NCBI GenBank assembly: GCA_902477915.1
Contig: CABSJA010000012.1
Span: 1 to 47,522, forward strand
DNA from: an uncultured Veillonella sp.
Lineage (GTDB): Bacteria > Bacillota > Negativicutes > Veillonellales > Veillonellaceae
Direction: 5' to 3'
DNA: 47,522 nt
A program made the translations under genes and the position numbers. The notes under the pieces were generated by a model. That model ran no database searches. It was not told where the DNA came from and was given only the letters and a program-made list of their open reading frames with translations. Below are positions 25,888 to 33,694 of the stretch, one piece after another (the first letter of the stretch is position 1; every line of letters begins with the position of its first letter).

Positions 25888-26844
25888 ATGAAACAAACAA
25901 ATACAAGAGCGATGGTAGAAACTGGATTTGTTAGTGCTATAGGTGTTATCCTTAGTGCTATCAGTGTTTATATACCAGCTTTCGCTTTTTTATCATTTTT
26001 TGTTACACCTGCAGCCATTGGCATAATTGGAACAAAATGGGGCCGTAAATATAGTATATCGGCAGCTGTTGTCACTACTTTCTTAGCGGTAGTCTTGTTT
26101 GGACCATGGAATGGTATACCTGTTGGTTTATTTGCTGCGGTAGGTGTAGGAGTAGGAGAAGGTAATCGTCTTTCTTTAGGAACGATTAAACGGCTATTAC
26201 TCCCTAGTATTGCTATGTTTGTTGCCGTATTAGTAACTTTTATTGCACAAGCGTATATATCTGGTATTGACCTATCAAGGATAGATACACAGATGACAGA
26301 GCAAGCTCGTATGATTGCTGATCAAGCATTGCAGACGAATTCTAATATTACACAGGAACAAGCTGATTTATTTGTAAAAAATATGGATAAGCTTGCTACT
26401 GGTTTGAAGGATGCGTTTTTTGTAGCTGTAGCTATAGCTGCAGTATCATATAGTTATATAACTATTCAGATATCTATATGGTTAGGTAAGCGATTACGTA
26501 TCTCCATACCTCGATTTTTACCCATTGAAGAATGGAGAATGCCCGTTTGGAGTGCAGGGCTATATGCTTTAGGCATCATTGGTATATATGGTGCTCCACA
26601 TATCAATATGAACTCTTCATGGGTCACAGCCATTAGTACTAATGTATTACTCCTAGGTAGCTCTATGTGTTCTGTTCATGGATTTGCAGCTTTAGCAGAT
26701 TTAATGAGTAGTTATCGCATGAGTAATAAATTGAAGTGGATATTGCTTGGTGTATATGCATTTTTCTTTGGGCAGGCATTAGCAATATTTGGTGTTATAG
26801 ATATGTTTTTAGATTTACGGACACGTTACAAAGCGCGTCAGTAG
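25888..26844 (+). CDS. DUF2232 (YybS-like) membrane protein
   Basis: The 318-residue protein has about eight hydrophobic helices: four in residues 10-90, a fifth near 110-125, a soluble helical stretch of about 50 residues (MTEQARMIADQALQTNSNIT onward), and several more at the end. Sequence pattern and position directly before gdpP, rplI and dnaB identify it as the YybS/DUF2232 protein of the conserved Firmicutes block. Its job is unknown; the fold suggests an energy-coupling or small-molecule transport component. TGGAG lies before the ATG. It is 19 bases ahead of gdpP. Confidence 0.88.
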   Translation: MKQTNTRAMVETGFVSAIGVILSAISVYIPAFAFLSFFVTPAAIGIIGTKWGRKYSISAAVVTTFLAVVLFGPWNGIPVGLFAAVGVGVGEGNRLSLGTIKRLLLPSIAMFVAVLVTFIAQAYISGIDLSRIDTQMTEQARMIADQALQTNSNITQEQADLFVKNMDKLATGLKDAFFVAVAIAAVSYSYITIQISIWLGKRLRISIPRFLPIEEWRMPVWSAGLYALGIIGIYGAPHINMNSSWVTAISTNVLLLGSSMCSVHGFAALADLMSSYRMSNKLKWILLGVYAFFFGQALAIFGVIDMFLDLRTRYKARQ

Positions 26845-26863
26845 TAACAGAAAGGAGGCCGTT

Positions 26864-28891
26864 ATGAAATCCTTTCAACGGAGATGGGAAGGTTTAGAAA
26901 TTACCATTATTACCGTTATCGTATTATTGTTATTATTGTTGGCCTATTTGAATTGGGCCATTGCAATTCTAGCTTTAATTATCGTAGTAGCGGCATATTT
27001 GGTTAATTATAATACCCTTCATAACCGGCGTCGTTTAGCAAGAGAACAGTTTAGTGCGATGATGAAAAACGTCACACAAGCTTCGAACTTTGCTTTACAA
27101 AACTTGCCAATGGGGATTGCTCTTGTTAATAAACAAGGTACCCTCGTATGGAATAATAGTGTCTTTGCAGATTGGGTTGCAGTAGACTGGAATAAACTTC
27201 AAAAGATGTCTGCCCTAATACCTGGCTTCCGCATTGATAAAATTTGGGGCAAATCCGGATACATGACGGAAAAATATGATGAAAGATACTTCCAAATTAT
27301 TTATAAATTCATCGATCCCCGTGATGCACGACCAGATATTCATAGTGAAGATGAGTTGGCAGAGCATGCAGTAATGGCTTTGTATTTTAAAGATATTACT
27401 GACCTAGAAAAGGCGCGTATTAAAGCTGAAAAAGATCAGCCTGTGTGGGGCATGATTCAAATCGATAATCTCGAAGAGTTGACAAAAGGTCTTAGTGACC
27501 GTGAGTATACAAGTGTTTGGGCCGATATTAACAATATCATTATGGATGAAATTGATAGACAAGAAGGCTTCATTCGTAACTTCCAAGATGATATGTATAC
27601 CTTTGCTATTTCTCGTGGTGCACTTCATGCGATGGAGGAAAATGGATTTAAAATTCTTGAGAAAATCCGTAAATTGCCTTCTCCCCGTCAAGTGCCAGCT
27701 ACGATTTCTATTGGTATTAGCGAGAACGTAGGCTCTGTAAAAGAGGTATCAAGCCGAGCTCGTGCTGCGCTAGATATTGCATTAGGTCGCGGTGGTGACC
27801 AAGTGTGTATTATGGATGGTGAAAGCACCCGCTTCTTTGGCGGTAATACAGCTGGCGTTGAGAAGAATACTCGTGTTCGTGCTCGTGTTGTATCACAAGC
27901 CTTACATGAGCTTATGCTTGATTCCGATAAAATCCTTGTGATGGGTCATAAGCGTGAAGATTATGATGCGTTAGGTGGTATTATTGGTGTTGTAGCTATT
28001 GCACGTATCTTGGGTAAAGAATTACGCATCGTACTTTCAAAGGAAACGAGCGCCATTGATAAAATGGTAACTGTTCTGAAAGAAGATGAGTTCTGGACAG
28101 AACATATCATCACCCCTGAAGCGGCAAAAGCTTGGGTAGACGCTAATACGCTCACTATTGTATGTGATACACATCGCCAAGAAATGGTAGCAGCTCAAGA
28201 GGCTCTTGAAATTTCTGAACGACGCATCGTTATCGATCATCACCGCCGTGCAGCGGACTTTGTAGAAAATCCATTACTTACTTATTTGGAACCTACTGCA
28301 TCGTCCACATCTGAGCTTGTTACAGAGCTTGTACAATACGCAGGTGGTGGCGTAAAACTTTCAAAAGCGGAAGCTACAGGTATCTATGCAGGTATCGTTC
28401 TAGATACGAAGAATTTTGTGCAACAAACTGGAGCACGTACCTTTGAAGCGGCTGCATTCTTACGCCGTGCAGGGGCAGATATTGAACGGGTTAAACAATT
28501 ATTTATTGAAACCTTCGATTCTGTTCAATTGCGTGCTAAAATGGTATTTGAAGCCAATCGAACTGAAGGAATTGCTATTTCTGTAGCCCCTGAAGGTTTG
28601 AAGGATATGATGGCATTAGCTGCACAAAGTGCGGATATGCTCATCAGTAATGAAGATATTGAAGCAGCCTTTGTACTGTATTCCTTGAATGACGGCGGTA
28701 TCGGCGTTAGCGCTCGATCCAAAGGCAAGGTAAACGTACAAGTTGTAATGGAAGCCTTGGGTGGCGGTGGTCACAGAACCGTGGCTGGTGCCCAATTACA
28801 AGGTATGACGATAGAGGAAGCGAAGAAGGCTATTTTAGACCATGCTCTTGAAGCCCTTCATTCCGCAGAGAAAGAGGAGGAAGAACAATGA
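26864..28891 (+). CDS. gdpP: Cyclic-di-AMP phosphodiesterase GdpP
   Basis: The 675-residue membrane enzyme lowers the cellular level of c-di-AMP, the messenger controlling potassium, cell wall and osmotic balance. Domains in order are two membrane helices (about 12-55), a PAS-like domain (about 75-180), a degenerate GGDEF domain (about 190-320; the GGDEF signature is absent, as in the family), the DHH domain with MGHKREDYDALGG (about 360) and IDHHRRA (about 457), and DHHA1 with GGGGHRTVAGAQ (about 632). All metal-binding residues appear present. The stop overlaps the rplI start in ATGA, so the pair is translationally coupled. Confidence 0.96.
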   Translation: MKSFQRRWEGLEITIITVIVLLLLLLAYLNWAIAILALIIVVAAYLVNYNTLHNRRRLAREQFSAMMKNVTQASNFALQNLPMGIALVNKQGTLVWNNSVFADWVAVDWNKLQKMSALIPGFRIDKIWGKSGYMTEKYDERYFQIIYKFIDPRDARPDIHSEDELAEHAVMALYFKDITDLEKARIKAEKDQPVWGMIQIDNLEELTKGLSDREYTSVWADINNIIMDEIDRQEGFIRNFQDDMYTFAISRGALHAMEENGFKILEKIRKLPSPRQVPATISIGISENVGSVKEVSSRARAALDIALGRGGDQVCIMDGESTRFFGGNTAGVEKNTRVRARVVSQALHELMLDSDKILVMGHKREDYDALGGIIGVVAIARILGKELRIVLSKETSAIDKMVTVLKEDEFWTEHIITPEAAKAWVDANTLTIVCDTHRQEMVAAQEALEISERRIVIDHHRRAADFVENPLLTYLEPTASSTSELVTELVQYAGGGVKLSKAEATGIYAGIVLDTKNFVQQTGARTFEAAAFLRRAGADIERVKQLFIETFDSVQLRAKMVFEANRTEGIAISVAPEGLKDMMALAAQSADMLISNEDIEAAFVLYSLNDGGIGVSARSKGKVNVQVVMEALGGGGHRTVAGAQLQGMTIEEAKKAILDHALEALHSAEKEEEEQ

Positions 28892-29334
28892 AAGTAGTAT
28901 TGTTAGAAGACGTTAAAAAGGTTGGTAAAAAAGGCGAAATCGTTGAAGTTAGCGATGCATATGGCCGTAATGTATTAATCAAAAAAGGTCTTGGCCTTGA
29001 AGGTACAGCAACTAACGTAAATAATGCGAAACAAAAGCAAGAATCCATCGCTCACAATAAAGCTGTTGCCAATGACGAGGCTAAAATCTTGGCAGCTCAA
29101 TTGACTAAGGTTGAAGTAACTGTAAAAGTTCGCATGGGTGAAGAAGGTCGTGTATTCGGTTCCGTTACTGCAAAAGATATTTCCGATGCAGCTAAAGCGC
29201 AATACAAAGTAGATATCGATAAAAAGAAAATCGAAATCAAAGAACCATTGAAAACATTAGGCGTACATGATGTACTCGTTCGTGTTCATCCTGAAATTAC
29301 AAGTACTATCAAGGTTAACGTAGTAGCTGAATAA
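28888..29334 (+). CDS. rplI: 50S ribosomal protein L9
   Basis: The 148-residue protein has the L9 N-terminal signature MKVVLLEDVKKVGKKGEIVEVSDAYGRNVLIKKGL, the long connecting helix, and a C-terminal domain with GRVFGSVTAKDI and VHPEI. It binds 23S rRNA near the L1 stalk and helps keep the reading frame. Size and all landmarks are normal. It starts within the gdpP stop (ATGA), with GAGGAGGAAG inside the end of gdpP as ribosome binding site. Confidence 0.98.
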   Translation: MKVVLLEDVKKVGKKGEIVEVSDAYGRNVLIKKGLGLEGTATNVNNAKQKQESIAHNKAVANDEAKILAAQLTKVEVTVKVRMGEEGRVFGSVTAKDISDAAKAQYKVDIDKKKIEIKEPLKTLGVHDVLVRVHPEITSTIKVNVVAE

Positions 29335-29403
29335 TAGTGTTCACCATGCTCTTTGAGTATGGTGAATTCTTTTATCCATAGTGGTTTTATAAAGGGGATT
29401 ATC

Positions 29404-30762
29404 ATGGATGTACGCATTCCACCGCATAATTTAGATGCGGAAAAAGCCGTTTTGGGGGCTTTATTAACGAATGGATCCAACTCGGGTGCCGTTGTCGATA
29501 CAGTGACGAGTATTCTAAAATCTGAAGACTTTTACCGCGATGCGCATCGTATTATTTATGATGCTATCTTAGAAATCGTGCATGCTAACAAGACGGCGGA
29601 CTTTATCACTGTTGGTGAAGAGCTAGATCGTCGTAAGCGTCTCGATGCGGTAGGCGGTCTTGCATATATTACATCTTTGGCTAATGAATCGGTGTCCTAC
29701 AATGTAGAGGAACATGCGAAAATCATTAGTGAGAAAGCTCAGTTGCGCCGCCTTATCGATGCAGGGAATAAAATCGTAGGCATGACGTACGCTGGCGAAG
29801 ATGAGCCAACAGCTATCCTTAACAAGGCGGAACAAATGGTATTGGACGTAAGTGGTCAAACACAGTCTGAATCATCATTTGCTCCTATTGGGGAGGTTGT
29901 GTTATCTAACTTAGATAAATTAAATGCATTGCAACAGCATGATGGTGCTATTACAGGGGTACCAACAGGCTTTAAGGATGTAGACCATGTCTTCAATGGT
30001 CTACAAAAATCTGACCTCATCCTCGTAGCAGCCCGTCCTGCGATGGGGAAAACAGCATTCACCTTGAATATTGCTCAAAACGTAACGATGTTGTACGACA
30101 AGACGGTAGCGTTCTTCTCTCTAGAAATGGGCAAGGAACAGCTCGTTGGTCGTATTCTATCCTCCGTGGCAGGTGTGAGTTCTGAAAAATTGCGCCGTGC
30201 GAATATGGACCCTACTGACTGGGAAAAGGTTATCGCTGCAGCGGATCGCATGAGCAAATCTAAGCTCTTTATTGATGATACGCCGGGTCTTACTGTACAA
30301 GATATGCGCTCTAAATTGCGCCGTCTTAAGGTAGAACATGGTCTCGATCTCGTTATCGTCGACTATATTCAGTTGATGCAAGGCCGCAACTCCGGTAAGG
30401 GCAGCGAGAACCGTCAACAAGAGGTGTCTGAAATCTCTCGTAACCTCAAATTGATCGCCCGTGAGTTCAATGTGCCGCTCATCGCCTTGTCTCAATTGTC
30501 TCGTAGTGTTGAAAGCAGACCAGATAAACGGCCTGTACTATCTGACCTTCGTGAATCTGGTTCTCTTGAACAAGATGCGGATATCGTTATCTTCTTGTAC
30601 CGCGATAAATATTACGATGAAAACTCTGAAAAAGGGGACAACGCAGAAGTCCTCATTCGTAAACACCGTAATGGTTCCGTCGGTACCGTGGAACTCCAAT
30701 TCATTGGGGAATTAACACAATTTAGAGACGTGGAATTCCGAGACATGGGGCCGGAACAATAA
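29404..30762 (+). CDS. dnaB: Replicative DNA helicase DnaB
   Basis: The 452-residue helicase unwinds DNA ahead of the replication fork as a ring of six. The N-terminal domain starts DVRIPPHNLDAEKAVLGALL. The RecA-like motor has Walker A ARPAMGKTAF (about 211), the switch region FSLEMGKEQLVGR, Walker B LVIVDYIQLM, SQLSRSVESRPDKRPVLSDL for the DNA loop and arginine-finger area, and the end FLYRDKYY. It is complete, with no intein. ATG 29404 has AAAGGGG in front; the frame is open 51 bases further up without a good site. It is the last gene of the block. Confidence 0.97.
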   Translation: MDVRIPPHNLDAEKAVLGALLTNGSNSGAVVDTVTSILKSEDFYRDAHRIIYDAILEIVHANKTADFITVGEELDRRKRLDAVGGLAYITSLANESVSYNVEEHAKIISEKAQLRRLIDAGNKIVGMTYAGEDEPTAILNKAEQMVLDVSGQTQSESSFAPIGEVVLSNLDKLNALQQHDGAITGVPTGFKDVDHVFNGLQKSDLILVAARPAMGKTAFTLNIAQNVTMLYDKTVAFFSLEMGKEQLVGRILSSVAGVSSEKLRRANMDPTDWEKVIAAADRMSKSKLFIDDTPGLTVQDMRSKLRRLKVEHGLDLVIVDYIQLMQGRNSGKGSENRQQEVSEISRNLKLIAREFNVPLIALSQLSRSVESRPDKRPVLSDLRESGSLEQDADIVIFLYRDKYYDENSEKGDNAEVLIRKHRNGSVGTVELQFIGELTQFRDVEFRDMGPEQ

Positions 30763-30823
30763 TGAAAACTATCGTGGGGTGCCTATATTGATGGGGCCCG
30801 ACTTTATTTCGACAACTTAGTTA

Positions 30824-30897
30824 CAAAAAAGCACCACCTATCTCGTGGCTCCAAACGACACGTAAGTCGCCCCTCGATAGGTGGTGCTCTTTTTGTA
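30824..30897 (+). terminator. Long-armed terminator after dnaB
   Basis: AGCACCACCTATC pairs with GATAGGTGGTGCT, flanked by A and T tracts, enclosing about 34 bases that contain a further CGTG/CACG pairing. The A tract on the left may let it work in both directions. Confidence 0.88.
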
Positions 30898-30976
30898 TTA
30901 CGTTAGCAAAATAAGTCCCATCAATATATAATAGAACTAGATAGTTTTCAGTGTATTGTTAGGAAAGGAGCGCGTG

Positions 30977-31402
30977 ATGGGTAGCGGCATGGAGTTTTTT
31001 GTATTTTACTTCTGTTGTGTGGCTCTTTGGTTAATACTTAGTGGGTTGTATTTAATTATCAGACGATTTGTATTACGGCGCAATGGAACTCCAGTAACGA
31101 TTGTGTCTATACTTCCACGAGTTATAAAGGAACTACCATTAGCTCGTGGTATGGATAAATATATTTATGGTTATGATATTAAGTATATCTTGAATGGTGA
31201 GACTCATACTGCTGAAAGTGTAGAGTTTTATATTCCTTTTGGACCAATCGGTGGACCTGTAGTTCTATTTAGTCCGACAGGTGTGCTTGCAAAAAATGGA
31301 GAAGTAAGTATAGATAATGTAAGGGTAACTATTGTGTATGGCCTTGCTTCAATTGCATTAGGACTAGTGGTATTTTTGGGGATGTTGGATTTTGTTAGAT
31401 AG
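30977..31402 (+). CDS. Small two-helix membrane protein (DUF3592-like)
   Basis: The 141-residue protein has an N-terminal membrane helix (FFVFYFCCVALWLILSGLYL), a beta-rich soluble domain of about 80 residues with YIYGYDIKYILNGETHTAE, and a C-terminal helix. That plan matches DUF3592-type proteins, but the match is by pattern only. ATG 30977 is chosen because GGAAAGGAG lies before it; an in-frame TTG at 30956 lacks such a site. It is monocistronic, between the dnaB terminator and its own terminator. Confidence 0.7.
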   Translation: MGSGMEFFVFYFCCVALWLILSGLYLIIRRFVLRRNGTPVTIVSILPRVIKELPLARGMDKYIYGYDIKYILNGETHTAESVEFYIPFGPIGGPVVLFSPTGVLAKNGEVSIDNVRVTIVYGLASIALGLVVFLGMLDFVR

Positions 31403-31440
31403 AAATAAATAGCTATATTTAATAATGTGTTAAACACATA

Positions 31441-31489
31441 GGCATCTAATATTAGATTATATATCTAGTGTTAGGTGCTTTTTATTTTC
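31441..31489 (+). terminator. Terminator after the DUF3592-like gene
   Basis: GCATCTAATATTAGAT and ATCTAGTGTTAGGTGC form an imperfect 16-bp stem followed by TTTTTATTTTC. Confidence 0.85.
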
Positions 31490-31511
31490 TATAAATTTAC
31501 CTTTATAATAA

Positions 31512-31551
31512 CAAACATATGTTTGAAAATACTCTGTATTTTTGTTATACT
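31512..31551 (+). promoter_or_regulatory. SOS-type promoter with LexA-like box
   Basis: TTGAAA (31523-31528), 17 bases, TATACT (31546-31551) is a near-consensus promoter. CAAACATATGTTTG (31512-31525), a perfect palindrome close to the Firmicutes LexA/DinR box CGAACATATGTTCG, overlaps its -35. It stands upstream of a Y-family polymerase and YolD gene, the expected SOS targets. Confidence 0.75.
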
Positions 31552-31621
31552 AATCATAGAAATTCTTCTTTTTATATCTATTGTAGAGGCTAGTAATGTA
31601 GCGGTTTGAGGAGGTGTTTGT

Positions 31622-32905
31622 ATGGGTTCAGCTGATACGGATCGAATGTATATGTGCATTGATTTGAAGAGTTTTTACGCGTCTGTGGAGTGCGCCGATT
31701 TGGGGTTGGATCCGTTTACAACGCCTTTGGTGGTGGCTGATGGGTCTCGTGGCAAAGGGGCTATTACATTGGCTATTTCACCGGCCTTAAAAAAGCTAGG
31801 TGTTAAGAATCGCAGTCGTCTTTTTGAGATCCCTCCGCACATTGAGTATTTGACGGTGAAGCCTCATATGAAGCGGTATATGCAGGCGTCTGCTGAGATT
31901 TACGGGACTTTGCTCAAGTATGTGGCACCTGAGGATGTACATGTATACTCTATCGATGAGTATTTTATCGATATTACGCCTTACTTACCGCTCTACAAGA
32001 AAACACCTCGAGAGCTAGCGCAGATGCTGCTTGATGCGGTGTTAGAGGCGACCAAGATTTATGCCACCGTTGGGATTGGAACAAACTTGTTCCTTGCCAA
32101 GGTTGCCCTCGATATTCTCGCAAAACATGCGCCTGATTTTATAGGGTATCTTGATGAAAGCCTCTTTAAAGAGAAAATTTGGTATCATCAGCCTTTGACC
32201 GACATTTGGCAGATTGGTAAGGGCATAGCCAACCGCTTACATAAATATGGAGCTTATGATTTGCATGGTATTACCATGGTTCCAGAGGCCAAGTTGTACA
32301 AGGAATTTGGTGTTAATGCAGAGCTCATTATCGATCATGCTTGGGGCCGTGAGCCGTGTACGATTGCAGATATTCATGCGTATCGTCCTATTAAGCATTC
32401 TATCTCGCATAGCCAGATTTTGTTGCGTAACTATACTTATGAAGAGGCGTACGTGCCTATGCGGGAAATGGTGGAGTCCTTAGTACTAGAGCTACTACAA
32501 ATCAAAGGGGTTACGAACCATATTCACGTTCATATCGGCTATGCAGATGATATGGTGCGCTCTACTGGAGGTTCTAAAAAGCTTAAACAGTACACTGATT
32601 CATTGCAAACATTAACGACGGCAGTAATTAAATTATATGAACAACATTGCCATAAAAATGAACTTATACGGCGTATAGGCGTAAGCTTTGAGGATTTAGT
32701 CAATCGCTCTGCTATACCTCAGGAGGTAGATTTATTCAGCTCTCTTGCGACGGAGGAAGAGGAAAAGGAGCGGCAAGTACATGAGGCGATGTTGTCTATC
32801 AAGGAGCAGTTCGGTAAAAACGCTATTTTACGTGCCTCTAGCTTGCAAGATGAAGGGACAATGCGCTTTAGAAATACCTTGGTAGGTGGCCATAATGGGG
32901 AATAA
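31622..32905 (+). CDS. Y-family DNA polymerase (UmuC/UvrX-like)
   Basis: The 427-residue translesion polymerase has MYMCIDLKSFYASVEC (catalytic Asp and steric residues), the second catalytic pair in VYSIDEYFIDIT (about 106-117), the helix-hairpin-helix region IWQIGKGIANRLHKYGAYD, and a little-finger domain with HSISHSQILLRNYTYEEA. The length and the neighbour YolD mark it as the UvrX/YqjW-type branch of Firmicutes, not DinB. GAGGAGG precedes ATG 31622, and transcription should respond to DNA damage through the box at 31512-31525. It copies damaged DNA at low fidelity. Confidence 0.93.
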   Translation: MGSADTDRMYMCIDLKSFYASVECADLGLDPFTTPLVVADGSRGKGAITLAISPALKKLGVKNRSRLFEIPPHIEYLTVKPHMKRYMQASAEIYGTLLKYVAPEDVHVYSIDEYFIDITPYLPLYKKTPRELAQMLLDAVLEATKIYATVGIGTNLFLAKVALDILAKHAPDFIGYLDESLFKEKIWYHQPLTDIWQIGKGIANRLHKYGAYDLHGITMVPEAKLYKEFGVNAELIIDHAWGREPCTIADIHAYRPIKHSISHSQILLRNYTYEEAYVPMREMVESLVLELLQIKGVTNHIHVHIGYADDMVRSTGGSKKLKQYTDSLQTLTTAVIKLYEQHCHKNELIRRIGVSFEDLVNRSAIPQEVDLFSSLATEEEEKERQVHEAMLSIKEQFGKNAILRASSLQDEGTMRFRNTLVGGHNGE

Positions 32906-32986
32906 ATAGTGTAATGGATACAATGGCAGTTGAACGAAGAACAGCAATTGAAAATAGGTTAGTCGCATAAGGGGAGGTATACATTA

Positions 32987-33310
32987 ATGAAACATCGTAT
33001 GTCTCGTTTACAACGGGCGAAACAATTTATGCCCTTTGCGGCATTAAAGGGATTTGAAGTATTACTGGCAGCTGTGGCACGGCCTAAAGAGAATCGTGTA
33101 GAGCTATCGGAGGATCAAATAGAGGAATTAAACCGTACTATACAATCCTTGGTGGAAGGGGATTTTGTACGAGTGCTTTATTATACAGGTCATTGCTATA
33201 CGGAATTAGTAGGGACTGTCGAGGCGATAGGTAAACCTGCACATAGTCTATCTATTGAGAGCGTAGCCATTGCTTTTAAAGATATAAAGGAAATTAATCT
33301 TTTTGAATAA
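32987..33310 (+). CDS. YolD-like protein
   Basis: The 107-residue protein starts MKHRMSRLQRAKQFMPFAAL. It has the YolD-domain order of a helical start, an acidic middle (LSEDQIEELNRTIQSL) and a beta part with DFVRVLYYTGHCYTELVGTVEAI. YolD-like genes almost always follow UvrX-type polymerases in Firmicutes and are thought to act as UmuD-like partners, though direct proof is thin. The gene is 81 bases behind the polymerase, with GGGGAGG before its ATG and no terminator between them. Confidence 0.88.
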   Translation: MKHRMSRLQRAKQFMPFAALKGFEVLLAAVARPKENRVELSEDQIEELNRTIQSLVEGDFVRVLYYTGHCYTELVGTVEAIGKPAHSLSIESVAIAFKDIKEINLFE

Positions 33311-33429
33311 GAACCCTTTTGAATAAGAACCTTTGAAGAGTTGATAATAATAACACTAATGTAATTGGTAAAGTAATCAAATAAAGAAACTCAGTAAAGT
33401 AAATTGTAAAGTGAAGAAAAATAGATTTG

Positions 33430-33467
33430 GCCTATACTCATGTATGATGAGTATAGGCTATTTTACT
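33430..33467 (+). terminator. Probable terminator after the polymerase-YolD unit
   Basis: GCCTATACTCA and TGAGTATAGGC make an 11-bp stem, followed by TATTTTACT. The T tail is imperfect. Bases 33311-33429 show nothing else. Confidence 0.65.
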
Positions 33468-33502
33468 ATTGTTTATTATCATAGATATTTTGATAATTCT
33501 TC

Positions 33503-33555
33503 TTGACATACTTTATGAATTCTATTAAAATAAACATATGAACAGATATTCATAT
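33503..33555 (+). promoter_or_regulatory. Metal-responsive promoter with ArsR/SmtB-type operator
   Basis: TTGACA (33503-33508), 17 bases, TAAAAT (33526-33531). Directly downstream, ATATGAA (33536-33542) and TTCATAT (33549-33555) form a perfect inverted repeat with 6 bases between. This is the TGAA-N6-TTCA core bound by SmtB/CzrA-type zinc or cadmium sensors. A bound repressor would block the start site. No arsR-type gene is in this window, so the sensor must be encoded elsewhere. Confidence 0.75.
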
Positions 33556-33694
33556 AAAGAATATCTGATGAAAAATGTTTAGGAACATATATAACAAGAT
33601 ATGAAACAAGATATGTCTAATAAGTATTAGAAAAATATTACCTATTAACTTACAATACAGGATAGAAGCTTTCACTATTATCAAAGGAGATATC

